DNA of 64,000 nucleotides from Macrotrachela quadricornifera. Its lineage: Eukaryota > Rotifera > Eurotatoria > Philodinida > Philodinidae. The notes below the pieces were generated by a model. It did no database searches, was not told the DNA's origin, and saw only the letters and a list, made by a program, of their open reading frames with translations. Positions 35,518-49,644 of the stretch are shown here, in pieces (the stretch's first letter is position 1; each line of letters begins with the position of its first letter). The stretch lies in assembly GCA_022393335.1 (NCBI GenBank), contig JAJEKB010000362.1, positions 112,442 through 176,441 of the forward strand, in the 5' to 3' direction. The position numbers were made by a program, and so were the translations under genes.

Positions 35518-38500
35518 TTATGTATATACTTTAAGTGTTGGTGATATTCCATTTGGAATGCCATTTTCATTCATTGGACAAACTAAATCATCAGCTTCAA
35601 TTGAACGTGTTCGTCGATGAGCAAATAAACCACGTGAAAATTTTATTTTTGTATGTGGTGTTAATGGTTGATAATTTGGAGATTTTTCATATTGATTTTT
35701 ACGATTTTGTAAATCATTACCAATTAATTCTTGAAAACGCATTGTTAAATGTCTTCTTAATAATGTTTTTGACATTGGTATAGATAAAATTTCTGCTAAT
35801 GTTGATGCATTAAAACGTAATTCAAGAATCTATAAAAAAACAAAAAGTTTTCCATAATACACATCAGTATTTTTTTTTCTTTTATTGTTATTATTTATTA
35901 ATCTTACAATTAAAGCACCACAAACACCAGATCCACGTAAATTAGGTGCATATTCAGATAAATCAATTGATCTTAACCATTCCATAACACGATGATTTGA
36001 CCAATGCATTATTTCAGTCATATCATTTTTATCATCTGGACTTGGTCGGCGTTTTATACATGTTGGATTAAAACCATTTAAACGTAAAACTTGTATAGCA
36101 CGTTTTATACTTAAATGATGAAGTTCATTTGTTATATTTAAATAAATAATATCTTCCTTTAAAAAGAATAAAAATTTCTAATTAAAATTTTTTTATTTTT
36201 CTTTCTTACAAGTGTTAAATTATTAAGTAAACGACCATCAATTTTTGATTCAGCAAAATATTCTTTATATTGTGGTAGACCAATATCATCAAGCCATTCT
36301 TTAGAAAAATATAAAACAAAAATTTTAATTAAATTTAAATTTAAAATATACTTTGAACCCAATGTGTATCAAGAATATTTGCTTCTGTTTGTCGTGTACA
36401 TAAACCATTTAAACATAATTGTAATTTTTTACGATGTAATGGATTACGCATACCAATTTTCTTAATATTTATTAAAAGAAATTTATTTTTTTCTTTTGTA
36501 AATTTTAAAATATCTTTTTACTTTTTCTAATTCTTGTGGTGTTGCATGTAATAATTGTAAACCATTTTTAAAATGTTTACGACATTCACTTGCATATTGA
36601 CCTAGACCAATACCATATAACCAATTTACAACTTGTTCTGTTTGCCAACGAGAAAATGTTGTTTCTAGAGCACTAAAATAAAAAATGTATATATATATAT
36701 ATTAAAATAGAACAAATTCTATGCGAATTAGTTTTTATTCTACGAACAACATAATTTTTGGGTATATGATAAATTCCTTTTCTTATGTCATCAATTAATA
36801 AATCATAGTTTTCAACTTTATCCCATTGCATATTATTTGCACTGACATTTTACATATCATAATTTAGTATAATGAGATGAGAACCGCCTGATAGCCATCT
36901 GCGATTGGCTATAAAATGTATGAAACTCTTCTTCACATTTTGTGCATAAATGCTGAAATATATGCAATTCATCGTTGACATATTGATAGATGGAATCATT
37001 GCCTACTGCCCATTTATCTTCAAATTACACATATGGGAAAATAGTTTCATTCTAATAGTAGTCTGAAATATAATTAGAAACTTAAAGTCATATATAACGA
37101 TTTAGACAGAAATGTGAATAATTGGATGATATTTGACGATTTTTTTTGGTAATATTAGGATGATACTTTAGATTTTCTTTTTTTATGACTGTTAATAGAA
37201 GGATGATGCCCAGTCTGTTCTATGTCACTAGTCTTTCAGCCTATACTTTCTTTTTTTTATCTGTTTTCTATCAACTTGTGACATAAATTCGTTTATTTTA
37301 AATAATCGGTTCATACTACATCTTATCATGTATATTGTTATCTTAAATAAAATAGTGATATAGAAAAATCTCTTATTTATTACCTAAGTGGTTTAATTGA
37401 AGTTTTTCCACCATTAGTTGTTGCTCTTAATCCACCACGTTGAAATGGACTATGTATTTGATGATCATTATCTTCACGAAAATTTCCTGAGTTAGTTCGA
37501 ATAATTCTAAATGAAACAACAATGCAAAAAAAACCAACGTCATTCTATTGAATTATAATATAAAAATTTTACCTTCCGAATATACTTTTTAAACCTTTTG
37601 CACTTGATGATTTACTTTTATCTAAATTTGTTGATGAAGATTTTTTATAAATTGAATATTTTTGACTTGGTCCATCAGATATATAACCACTTTGATCATC
37701 TAAATTTGAAAATAATTATTAAATGTTTTTATTTTTTATTTTGAAAAAATTTTTTGTTTTTACATGTACGATTAATGCGTTCGTCGGATGGAAGTGTTCG
37801 AATTATTGTTGATTGTTGATGTTTATCACGAATAGGAGTCTGAATAATAATCAATCTATTTATGAATAATATTTGCAAAAAAAAAAAATATTTACATACA
37901 CTAGTTAATTCTCGAGTCATCATTGGTTCAGCGCTTGAAGCCTATAGATAAGAAAAAAAAAATTTTTTTTTTTTTTTTATTCAATGAAAACTGATATTTA
38001 TTTACTCGTTGCAATACGTCAAGTTTTAATTTAGATAGTGGATTTTGATAAGAATTTATAGATGAATCATGACCATTATGTGATGATCGAGTTAGTAGAC
38101 AAGATGATAATGAAGGTGGTTTTTGAGATGGCTATTTTAAAAGAATATTAATTAAAGATTCTTTTTATAATGAATATTTTACTTGTGAATCTTTATCACT
38201 ATTGACAGATGGTAAAGAATTCGAATCCGAATTATCACCGTCTGCTTCGTAATCAGGTCTTTGAATATTATTATTGACTAAATAAATTATGAATAATCTT
38301 TAAATATGATCAAATTTCAATTTGTATATACCAGAATTTTCGACCTTCTTTATATTAGTTGAAGGAGAAATTAATGATGAAGTTCCGTTTGTTATTGATA
38401 TAGATGATATAGCAATTGATTGGTATTTAGTTATTTGAGTTTGTAAATCTTCAATTTTTCTTTCCTATAAGAGATATTTATGGTATGTAACTAAAGATAA

Positions 38501-41500
38501 TTTTGTAATTATGTACAAATAATTACTTTTTCGTCGTTTGATTTGACAAGAGATTCAATACGTCGTTTTAAACGTTCGATGTCATTCTCTAACAAATAGA
38601 TAATACAAGAAAATTATAAATAACTTGTCTGTCAATGACATGTTAAGTAAAAGAATATGGATAAATGTGAATATATGAGAAAAAAAAAGAAAACAAAACG
38701 AAAATATACTACACAGAAGGCAGAAGAAATACAAAAAAAAAGTGTTGATCGTTTGAACTCGTCCATATATATATATATGTGTGAATACAGAATGACCTCG
38801 ACGTTCATCAGCTGACACATGTACAACGTTATTTTATGCTTTTTTTTTTCTTTTTCTGTTTCGTACTTACCACGTCGAGTAGAGTGTTGAGATGAGTATC
38901 GTGGTGGAAGTGCACTAGTGGCAACATGTGGATACACAAAGACCCATGGTTCAGCACCGATCTCGGACGTAGCATACGAAGACATTCAAGTTTTAGATAA
39001 TATTCTCTAGTCAGGAACTCGACCAAGCAAAAGATAATTGTTTGATGGATTGGACGATCTTATACATAGACATGATAGAAATATGGATAAAGAGGAAGAG
39101 AGAAGTAGAAGAAGAAGAGAAAAAGAAGAAAAATATCTCAGAAAATAGTAATAGAACGAGTAGAACATCATCATCATCATTATAAACATAATGTATCCTC
39201 TCTCGTTCGTTATTCTCCCATAAGGAACATTTGACCTTGCCTTGAAGAGATTGATCAAATAGAAGCTAAATTGTATACACGCCTCCCACACATAGACTAA
39301 AGACTTATTACATCATAAGACATTTCTTACCAGCTGCTGACAATGGTGTAGCACGTCCATTGAGAGCTGATGTTGACCGAGATCCAATCCAATCATTATT
39401 TCCATTTGCAAGACGACTTTTATATGCTTCATTTTCTTCCTTAAAAAAAAAGTAATATTTTAAAAATTATTTTTAATTTTATTTAAAAAAAAATCAATTA
39501 TACTTGAAGTCTTCGAACTTTATCTTCAAGTTCATAACGTTCTTTTTCTAATGTATCAAGACGAATTTTAAAATGATTTATTTCATTTAAAAATTGTGAT
39601 GAATCAAGTATGGTTTGTGATTGATCCTACAAAAAAGATGTAATAGAAGTTTTTTTTTTTTTTTTGTATACAAGATTTTTATTACATATTATTAATCTTC
39701 CATTAAAACAGAATTAGACTAAACTAACCTTTATTTTTTTTGATGACAGTATTTCGCTTGTATTTTGTCGTGTATGGATAGATTTGGTATTATTACCATT
39801 GCTACTATTACCATTACTAAGACTCCCACATGCTAATGTTTTGACTACGATACTCATTTCGAACAAAATGAACGAATGTGACTGATGAATCAAATACTGA
39901 CCATGGTAAAGGTATGAAAAGTATAGGCGTACATAAGCTAAGCGTCAACCTGCTCTCTTTTCCTTTCTCCTTCTCTTTTTTTCTTCTTTCTCTAGTAGTA
40001 TTTTCGTATTTTTCTTTGCCTTTCTCTTTCTTTCTCACTTCAATGCTTGGCTGTTCTCTGTTTACGAGTGTTCTGTTTTCGACGATGATGATGACGACGA
40101 CGACTACTACTACTCCTTTTACTACATTCACTATACATATTTCCTTCAGCATCTGCTATTGCGTTGAGCGTCTATGGATATATATATACGATAATATAAG
40201 CAAGCACACGCCTGTTTGATTGTTCTTTTTTTCTTCTACTTTGTCTACATGTGTATATATTGTACATCTTATGCATTGACTGACCGAACTAACATTACTA
40301 CTATGATCGAGTCCATCTAATGAGATGTATATGTAGTACATACGCGATGTATAAAATTTGGTTGTTGATGAACACGAGAATGATAAAAATTAGTTGTATT
40401 CGATGTTGGATTACGACATTTTAATTTTGTTTTACGTTGTAATTGTTCATATTCATGAATAGTTTCACGTTGAAATTCTAATTTTTCAGTTAAAATTTGA
40501 ATTTGTAAATTTAATGAACTACGTTCATTTTCTAATCGATGTAATTTTTCTGTTAAACGATCTGAATCCTAAATAAATAAAAAATTTCTTATCTAACATC
40601 TGGATCAATAAATTAATAAAAATATATATTTATTTTTTTTATCTATTCAATATATCTCTTTCTCAGTTGGTGGTTAATGAATATATTATACATAAAATGT
40701 TTTTTTTTCAACCAAAAGATCTTTAATTAAATGTTTTTCTTATCTTTTTTTTTAGTAATAATTAATAATTTATTTTTAATAGATGTTTTCTTTTAGTATC
40801 GTAAATATCTATATAGTTTATAAATAGAAAAACTAACTGTTCTTACCCAAAATGATTCCATTGGAAAATGTTGATGTTTATCATCTCGTAACATCTCATC
40901 TATCTTCTATGATATCGAAGAAAGTCAATGATCACGATTATTCTCATTTTCTTTTTTTTTTTTCTTATTGCACATATGTTTTATAGCTTTCTGAACAATC
41001 AGTCAGGCCAATGGACAAAATGTATATATATATGTCTAGATATAAGAGAAAGTATGTAGATGCATATGTAAGAAAAGGAAAAGGGCTAAAAAAAGGCCGA
41101 TAACAGACAGTGATACGTCAAAGATATGTCGAATAAAGAATGGTATAGAAGTCGATGCAATATATATATATATATATAAATATTATTCTGATGAAAATTA
41201 ACCTCAGCACATGTCAAAGTCATTTGTATAAGACAAGATATAAAACAATAGTTTAAAGGAAAAAGAAACAAAGTAAAACAATTATTTTATAAGCACATAT
41301 TTTCATTAGAATTCATAGAGAAAAATTATTGCCATTGTTTAAATAAAAAAACAATTTCTTGAAAAAAAATGGTATTATAATTGAAGTATATATATATAGA
41401 CAATATATATATGTTTTTTTTTTGCCAAATTATCTTATCTGATAATGGACAAAAATGATGAATCGGTATTTCTACATCACATCTTCTATGACATTTCAGT

Positions 41501-41881
41501 CTACTCAAAAATATGATAATGCCTTTCTTGATAAATACAATAATAATAATAATAATATTGATTGTTTTTTTTTGGTCTCTTTACAAATAATCAATTATAT
41601 TTTAATAATAATAGTTGAATAAATGAATCAACAAATATTATTATTCTTAAGATACTCACTGTGCGTTTGGAAATATAAGAATAATCAGCAATATTTAATG
41701 ATAATTCAGTACGATATCGTTGATTATTTAATGAAGTAGGTGAAAGATGTCCATTTGTATTATTATGATTAAATGTTGTAAGATTAACATTAGGCATTGA
41801 AGACGTAGGTAATTTGAGTGAATTCCGATTAAAAGCAATATTCGACCATTGTGTTGTTTCACCCATTTTCATTCTTACCAT
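35518..41881 (-). CDS. PPFIBP1: Liprin-beta (PPFIBP-type) scaffold protein
   Basis: Eighteen exons join in phase: 41881-41660, 40906-40847, 40568-40344, 39626-39504, 39439-39331, 38588-38527, 38464-38332, 38277-38183, 38131-38006, 37941-37900, 37839-37764, 37699-37573, 37506-37384, 36672-36522, 36460-36352, 36298-36210, 36156-35908 and 35829-35518, about 810 residues. Liprins are adhesion and presynaptic scaffolds; liprin-beta pairs with liprin-alpha. The N-terminal half is coiled coil (DSDRLTEKLHRLENERSS and following), then a Ser-rich linker, KGLKSIFGR, and three SAM domains. SAM1 is TFSRWQTEQVVNWLYGIGL, SAM2 KWLDDIGLPQYKEYF, SAM3 NHRVMEWLRSIDLSEYAP; the last two match vertebrate liprin-beta closely. 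The first ATG follows an in-frame TAA. Introns 36673-37383 and 40907-41659 are long. Two further exons at 39729-39857 and 38871-38985 look like alternative first exons. Confidence 0.9.
38871..38985 (-). CDS. Possible alternative first exon of liprin-beta (short form)
   Basis: An ATG directly preceded by an in-frame TGA opens a 38-codon frame (MSSYATSEIGAEPWVFVYP...) ending at CGTG|GTAAGT in phase 1. That phase fits exon 38588-38527, forming the Glu of ENDIERL. No acceptor in the right phase lies upstream, so it behaves as a first exon rather than an internal one. A transcript from here would skip most of the coiled coil and keep the SAM domains. The main chain also joins exon 39331 directly to 38588 in phase, so this exon is optional. 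Confidence 0.5.
39729..39857 (-). CDS. Possible alternative first (or cassette) exon of liprin-beta
   Basis: A 43-codon frame from an ATG (MSIVVKTLACGSL...) ends at AAAG|GTTAGT in phase 0, which fits exon 39626-39504. The main chain from 40344 joins 39626 in phase without it, so it is optional. The frame stays open upstream of the ATG, and an acceptor-like 'tgattcatcag' about 24 bases upstream would also keep phase, so it could instead be a cassette exon. Confidence 0.4.
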
Positions 41882-43033
41882 GATGAAAGATTAGTATTCT
41901 TTAATCATTATTTGTCAAAGGCGATTAGAGCAGCCACTGATTATGATGACATCATCATTATGATATTGATGTAATGAAGAAAGAAATATATATATGAGTA
42001 TATAGAATGTATGTTGTAATAAAGGCAATTTGAAATTGATCTATATCGATAAAAAAAAAAGAAGTATCGAGAAATGGGTGTTATCGTTTGATTTGTGTGC
42101 TAGTTATAACGATAGTATATGATCAACCATCATCATTATAATCATATGAATAATATCATCATAATATAAGAGAAAAAAATAGTTTGAAACTGGTTTTTCT
42201 TTTCTGTTCTTCTTTCATTAGCAGTCTATGTTAAAAAGAAAATTTGCGATTAATGTTAGATATACTTGATTGAAAGTATAATTTTTTTTTAACGAGCATG
42301 ACTATATCTGTCTGTATGTCATATAAAAAGAAACCAGACGGCATTCTATTGTATCAAATTATACTGACAATTGTCATTGTTCTTTTTCCATCTTCAATGA
42401 TTTGATATTTGCTTTCATATATATAAATTCTAATATTGTCCATATGAATGATTTCACATTATCCAAGCATATTTCTTTCATGTATGATTTATATGTAAAT
42501 TTCTCATCATAGTTATATATTGTAGACAGTATATATATATTGTGCACACATATACATATGGAGTTTTAACTCTAATACATCAATAGTTTATTGCATCATA
42601 GATATAATTCTTGATTTCATAGTTTAGTATAAAAATATGTTCTTACATTCACAAGCATTTATTTATCTAATACTGATAATGTTGTCTTTCTTTCTTGCAA
42701 TGTCAGATGCATGGCAGTAGTAACAGACATTTTTATTTCTCTTCTTTCTTTTCTTCTGCACAATAAAGGAACGAACAAATAGACAAAAAAAAATAGTTAA
42801 TGTATGCATGTATATATATAATAATGATGTTTTAACAATAAAAAAAAAAGGCAAGGGTAATAAAAGATGATAATGAAATGGAAAAATTTGATTCCTATGT
42901 TTTAGTTTTACGACATACTCTTGAACAGTCGAAAAAAGAAAGAGATGAACGATAAGGATTTTATATAAACGAACATCCGAGATCATAGCCAAAAAGAAAG
43001 AGAAAATAAAAAAAAAAAAAAAGAAACAAAATT
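41882..43033. other. Intergenic DNA between liprin-beta and LSM12
   Basis: Contains simple A/T runs and TA microsatellites; the frame at 42663-42992 is not protein-like. Presumably holds the main liprin-beta promoter and the LSM12 3' UTR. Confidence 0.5.
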
Positions 43034-44414
43034 TTAAGGTATCGGTGATGCTGTTGATAATGAATCATTTGTTTTACTTAAATTGCCTGATTTTGTTCGT
43101 GTTGTTGAATTTGAATCCATATTTGAACCTATTTTTGATTGATCCGACCAGAATTTTTCTACCTAAAAAATATACAAACGATTTTATTTTCTAATATTTT
43201 GTTTTTTTATTTAAATTTACCAATTTAATAATATGTGTTTTTGTATCATTATCACCTTTAGCTGATGTTTTAGCAATAGATGTATTAGTTGGTTGTGTTG
43301 GAGGATCAATCGAAACATTTTCTGCACGATATGGTTCAACAATTCGAACAGTATTATTAATAAGAATATCATTATTTGACCAACGAATAACTTGATTCAT
43401 TCTAACAGCAATAAAAAAAAAGAAAAATAAAAAGAATTTTTTTTTAAATAATTTATTTTACGTCTTTTTAATATCTCGAAAAAGTGCTTGACCAATTCGA
43501 CTAGCTCTTAAATTAACAAATGATGCTTCTTTTTTCTTTTCACTTTCATTTTCCATTTGACGTTTTTTTAACTACAATAAAAAATATAATAGAATTCTTT
43601 TTTTTTTCTTTATCATCTTGTAGTTGTTTGAAAAGTATTTAAAAGTATGAATTAAAACCAAAATTTTGTATTCTAATCAAATTTTTATCTTAGATTTTAA
43701 TTCTGAATATTGACGAAATCTTCAAAAGAAAATATGTTTCTTTATATTGAACTAAGATTTAGCATTTCGTTATGGTTTATTTCCCATATACAACATGATT
43801 GATTAAGAAAGTTGAATTTTTGAAAAATAAGGATGATAGAAAAAGCATAATTGAAACAGTTTATTCAAAGAAAAGAAAAACAAAGTTTTCGAATTTTTAG
43901 TTTTAAATTCTAGTAGTGAAAATAATAAAATCTATCAGAATATTTTCTCAAATAGTTGCAAGAAGACAAAATGAACATTTCATTAAAAAAAAATCTTTGC
44001 AATAATCGATTATATACTTTATTAATATCAATTGGATAAAGTGGTTCGAGTACTTCATCATTCGGTTCTTGTATAACAGTCCATTCCCGACAATGAATTA
44101 AATTAATAACAGCAATTGATGTTAGACCTGGTTTTGAACCTTTCATATCTAAAATAGAAATTTTTATATATAAGAAAAAAAAAACTAAAGAATCTTTTTT
44201 TTTTTTTTTATTTACGTAATGTAACTAAATTTGAACCATTATCAAATGCTACAACTTTTCCAATTCGTTGATCATCAAATATAGTTGTTAAACGTACAAT
44301 ACTATTCACACGTAAATTATTTGATGGTGGTGATGGTGTTGGTATTGGACTTGAATGATTACTATTATCTCGTTTGACAATTTGCGTATTCTCATGATGT
44401 TCCATTGGACGCAT
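43034..44414 (-). CDS. LSM12: LSM12 homolog
   Basis: Five exons in phase: 44414-44216, 44148-44018, 43571-43462, 43401-43221 and 43162-43034, 249 residues (human LSM12 195). LSM12 has an Lsm fold followed by an anticodon-binding-like (AD) domain; it associates with ataxin-2 complexes and has been described as an NAADP sensor. Seen here: a Pro/Ser-rich N-terminal extension, the Lsm part VNSIVRLTTIFDDQRIGKVV and NLIHCREWTVI, a Lys/Glu linker, and the AD part QALFRDIKKTMNQVIRWSN with VRIVEPYRAENV and HIIKLVEKFWSD. These follow the human order, including the 'VVITPPYQVEN' counterpart. The chosen ATG (44414) is the first one in frame; the frame is open further up. The tail is Ser/Thr-rich. Intron 2 (43572-44017) is the only long one. 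Confidence 0.85.
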
Positions 44415-44707
44415 TGCATGCAAAAAAAACAAAACTAAATAGAAATATTAAAAATTTCTTACATATATTAATTAGAAAAAAAAATGGAAAAAGAAAATTT
44501 TGATTAAAATGTATTTTAATTTATCTGATAAACATACATATTTTGACAACATGCAAAAAAAAAAAGGAAAAGACAGAGAAAGTGATCTGACCTAAATGAC
44601 ATGTGAGAATTAATGATTAAATATTGTAAACTAATAAAAAAAACAAGACTAGACAAAAAAAGAGAAAATGTTTAAAACTGAAATTGTCGGAAAAATGATT
44701 TTGTTTT

Positions 44708-47700
44708 TCACTGATTGCTATCTAAGGCAGCAGCTACTTTGTAGCCACGATAAGTCGGATTTTGATATTTGACAGTTGCTTGTCGATAAAGTGGATTAAC
44801 ATCCTTAGAAAATAAATAAATATTTTAATATAAGAAAAAATTAGATTCTTATTTTATTTTTTAAATCTTACTGTTTCCCATTTAGCTTTTTCACGTTCTT
44901 GTTCAAATTTTGCAAATTCTCGTCGATCATGTAATGTTGCTAACATACGCCATACCATTAAACAAAATAAACCAAATGCTAATATACTTGAAACAATAAT
45001 TATTATTGTTAAACGAACAGATAATATACGTCGACAAGCTTTTATAAGAAAAAAAGATCATATTTTTTCTTTATTATTTAAAAAGAAATAAATAAAAATT
45101 TACTTTTTGTTTTTTGAACTCTTAAAACAAGTTGATCATGTTCAGTATGATATGTATAAAAAAATCTACATTGATCTTGTTCATCATCAAATTGACATAA
45201 ACGATGATAACGATCTTCTACAAAATAGAGAGAATAAGAAAAACAAATATTTAAAATAATTAATTTTATTAAATTCTTCTATTACTTCGAGCATCATCAA
45301 TAATTTCAAAACGATATGGACATTGATCACATTGTTCTTGTGTTAGTGAACCACTATGAAATATTTTACAAAGAACACATTCTTTTGTAGCAGCACATCG
45401 ATGTTCACATGTCTAGTATAATTAAATTAAATCAATACTATATTAATGAATTCATAAATAAAATTAGTTAATCGAAAATAGAGATATTCACAGATTGGTA
45501 TTGTCATACTTTGTCCTGCCTAGATTAGTGGATCATTGTATGATAAGTAGGAGTGTATCAGTTCCAATAGCGGGAGCTGATATTGGCACACTTGCTGATT
45601 CATATAAAAATGATAATACGGAAGAATTATGCATGTTGGTGTAACGACAATATTAGTTGATTATTACTAATCTATTCGAATAGCGACTTCGAACAGAATA
45701 AGTCTATATTTGTTATCTTATCATTAAATACACGGTAATACATGATAAAAGAAATAGAATTAATCTAATTCTATTAGTGGCATACTTAAGAGCTGATTTA
45801 CGACGCTAATCCTTTCCATTATCTAAAACTGCGTTGGCTAAACTCTGTCATAAGCCTCTCTATCGGATTGAGCGTAGCTATGAAAGGCTTTCCATTCTCT
45901 AGTAGAAAATCTGGCTACACTGAGTGTTCTTACTGTCAAGTTCTTAGTTGCACTACTCTATTCTAAAATAGATATATGTTCAAGTGGATGTAAATTAGTA
46001 TCATACGTGTATCTATTCACTGTTAATTGTCACAATCGTTCAGTTAAAAGATCTAAAGATATTTCACAACTCCCTTGAATACAAAAACAAACTGGAACTG
46101 CTGACCAGCTCTCTACAATTTATGAGCTTGAGTCGTCATACCACTAATCCTAGAAAATTGTCTTTTAAAGATGTATTACTATAAGAATGATTAGCAGTTT
46201 AGTAAACAATATATGCATGTGTGTTACCAAAAGATGAGAGAAATAAATGATATGATATAATAAACTTAGATTCATGAGCTTTACTATAGATCTTCATTAA
46301 AAAGAAATATTCAATAAGGAGATACATAACGTATTTTCTATTGATACTATTAATACAATAAATCTTAATTTATCTAATTGAAAATTTGACTTTTTGTCAA
46401 TGAAGCTTCGATCAACAGTAAAAACTTTTTTCTTTACATTAGTTACTATTGCACGATTCAATAGAATATATGAAGCATATTCTGAAAGAAATAAAGATCG
46501 TTTTGTTTTTGAAACATAGATGACTGATATACGTTCGATAGAAAACATCTGATTAAATCCAACTTAAGAATGTATAATAAACTGAACCCAGTTTTACCTA
46601 ATTATTTCATGAAATTCTCTGAGTATTCCTGGTTAAAAATTCATATCGCTACTAGTTTTATCTATGAATTAACTTACAGGACAATCTTCACATGTCGGTC
46701 CAAGATATCCTGAATCTTTATTACATTTACATCTACCACATTCACATACACCTTGATTATTGCAAATAGTCTAAATAAAAAAATTTTAACAATAAAAAAT
46801 AAAACAATCAAAATGCTTTTGTCATTTACGTTATTGACGAGACAACTATCATTTTTTGTTGTGCATGAACAATCATCTCCTGTCCAATTTTCTCCACATT
46901 TACATCGTTTGTCACAACCACATATACCATGATCTACTCCTAAATAATTAAATATATATATATTAAATAAAATAATATTTTATTTTTTTTAATACCCGAA
47001 CAAACAAGATCATTTTTTCTTGGACATGAAAAATCATCACATTCACAAAAATCGCCATAAATTCGTTGATTTGGCTAAAGAATTAAATTGAAATTTTGAA
47101 TTATTTATTCTTTCTTATCATACTTCAATTGTTGTTGTTTCACATTTACATCTTCCACAAACACATTGTCCTCGTCCAGAACAAATATCTGATGATCCTG
47201 GCCTAATAAAATCAATAGAAAATTAATTTTTCAAAAAAAGAAAACGAACGAAAAATCAAAAACTATCATGTTTTTTTTACTTTTTACATTGTTGAATTTT
47301 TGATTCAACTGTTGGTGATGTTGTATCACATTCACATTCACGTCCATAAAAACCTTTTGCACATGTACAAACTCCACATTCATATGTACCATGATTTGAA
47401 CATTGTGGACTATTTATTTGTCGTGGAACTTTTGAACATGAACATGAACAATTTGTTTGGACAGTTATACGCATTTTATCATTTAAACCATGAGTATATA
47501 TTGAAAATGTTGTTGGTGCACCATTATTTATACATTTCGTTGCAAGAATTTCAACTTCAAAATTAAGCTTTGAATAATAAAAAAAAGTAAACAATATGAA
47601 TAATTCTTTATTTATACTTACAACACCACCAACATTAACAGTACATTCAGGTTTATCTCGTTTATTTCTAAATAAAAGAAAACAGGAAGTTCATTATTTG

Positions 47701-49644
47701 TTTTTAATAAATTCTAAAATAAAAAAATTATTTTTACTCTTGACAATCAGGTGTAAATTTAACTGTTAAACCATCAGGTAAATCATTCGAAACCATCATC
47801 ATAACAGATGATGAAATTTTCTAAATATTCAAAAACAAAAAGAAACGATTATTTAACTATTTAATAAAGAAATAAATAAATATACTTTATAATTTTGACT
47901 AATTAAATTAACAATATTGCTTGAATCTTGTTTTAATTCTCCAACAACAGCTCCATCAATTAATTCTGTAAGTGTTTGATAAAGTGTTAATTGTGATTGT
48001 GTTACAGCAAATATAATATTCACATTTTTTTCACTTAATTTCGCACTTATTTGTCCAATAGATGGATAATCCTAAAAACATATTTTTGTTTTTTCTTTCA
48101 TTATTTAAAAATCAATTAAATTAATTCGTTTTTATTTTTACTTGTTTATTACTATGTGTATATTCATTATTAACCATATGACATTCACCATCATTGGGTT
48201 CGATAATACCTGCTAACTAAAAAAAAGATATAAAAAATTTATCTTTTGCTAATAATAAATAATTTAATACATACTCGTCCATCACCTGCATAATGAAAAC
48301 CAGCATCAGTTGAAAAAACAATTAATTTTCGAGAATCATTTCTCCAACCAATAACATCCTTTTAAATAAAAATTTCATTTTATTAGAATTGTTTTTTTTT
48401 AAATAAAAATTTTAATTAATATACATCACAAACAATAGCTTGCATAATAGCATCAAGTCCACCTTCAGGTGCATCAATATTTCCAGAAACTGGTGCTTCT
48501 CGTACTTGATACTAAACAAAAATATTTTGTTATTTCTTTTTTTATTTCAAAAATAAAAATTTTAAACCTCAAATTCAGTAACATTATCTGATAAACTCAT
48601 ATGATGTTTAAATCCATATGCTTTAACACATGGTCCATTATAACTAGTTGGACATGGACGTTCAACTCTAAAATAAATTAAAAGAATAATTAATCAAATA
48701 ATAATACAATTTCTTTTCGTTTTTTTTACGTATTTGGTGCTGGTTGTACAAATGGTGGAACATTTTTATCAACAAATGAACCAAAACCAAGACGAAAATT
48801 TTTTGTTATTGATTGCATATTAGTTGCTAATATACGACCTAAATGACTTAATTTTTCTTTATCATCAAGCATTGAATGTGATAAATCCATAAGAAAATAT
48901 AGATCAACTGGATAATCTTCAGCTTGACGAAAACGTATTGGAATTTTTTCTGAATCATCTAAACAAAAATAAGATAAATTCGTTTTTTTTTTTTAAATTT
49001 AGTTTTTTGTTTTTACTTATTCGTAATATAACATGAACGGCTTGTGGTGATAATTGAACAGCTTGTAACGTATTATTAATTGCATTTGAAAGAGAATCAT
49101 TTTGTAAAACATAATGATAACTTTTAAATGATATCAAATGTTCTGGACATGCTAATTGTAAATTATCAATTGTATCACAATGAAAAAATGAACCATTACG
49201 TGTTGAAATATCAGTTGAATTCTATATAATAGTAAATTTTCAATAATATTTTTTTTCTCAGATTATTTATTGATATTCCTCTAGAAGATATTCCATCATA
49301 AAGTATAGGGATATTAATATTGAGTATTCAACCTTCTGATATGATAGTATCTAATAGTGAAAAATACCTCGTTGTATGATGACTATACATTTATGATGGA
49401 ACACTTATTATAGAAATATCTATTTATTTTTTACCTGAGTACACCAAGCACATTGATTTGATAATGATAAACATGATGAACACGTTTCTTTTGAATTACA
49501 TTGTTCTATAAATGAAAAGAAGGTTTTTTTTTCTAAATATTTACTTATTTAAAAGAGATATTTTCATTTACCTAAACCAGTATTTGTATGAATTAGAAAT
49601 AAAAGAAATAATATTAATTTAGTTAAAAGAGATTTTATTAGCAT
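44708..49644 (-). CDS. ITGB1: Integrin beta subunit
   Basis: Twenty exons join in phase, giving 796 residues (human ITGB1 798): 49644-49572, 49505-49435, 49221-49017, 48958-48730, 48667-48568, 48511-48425, 48358-48275, 48216-48142, 48071-47886, 47820-47738, 47667-47622, 47567-47281, 47202-47124, 47074-46996, 46939-46830, 46770-46678, 45412-45286, 45217-45104, 45038-44872 and 44803-44708. A signal peptide precedes a PSI domain ([14 protein letters not shown]). The beta-I domain has the MIDAS DLSHS (Asp141, Ser143, Ser145). Four cysteine-rich I-EGF modules follow, then the beta-tail, one TM helix, and a cytoplasmic tail with [10 protein letters not shown] and two NPxY motifs (NPLY, NPTY) for talin and kindlin. 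Everything needed for a working adhesion receptor is present. Intron 16 (45413-46677, 1265 bp) is much longer than the rest. The exact vertebrate paralog cannot be assigned; the symbol is indicative. Confidence 0.95.

Noticed and set aside
39007..40219. Several frames around the liprin-beta alternative exons (for example 39878-40219 plus)
   Set aside because: They run through GAC/GAT and CT microsatellites and give low-complexity peptides; they do not join any exon in phase.
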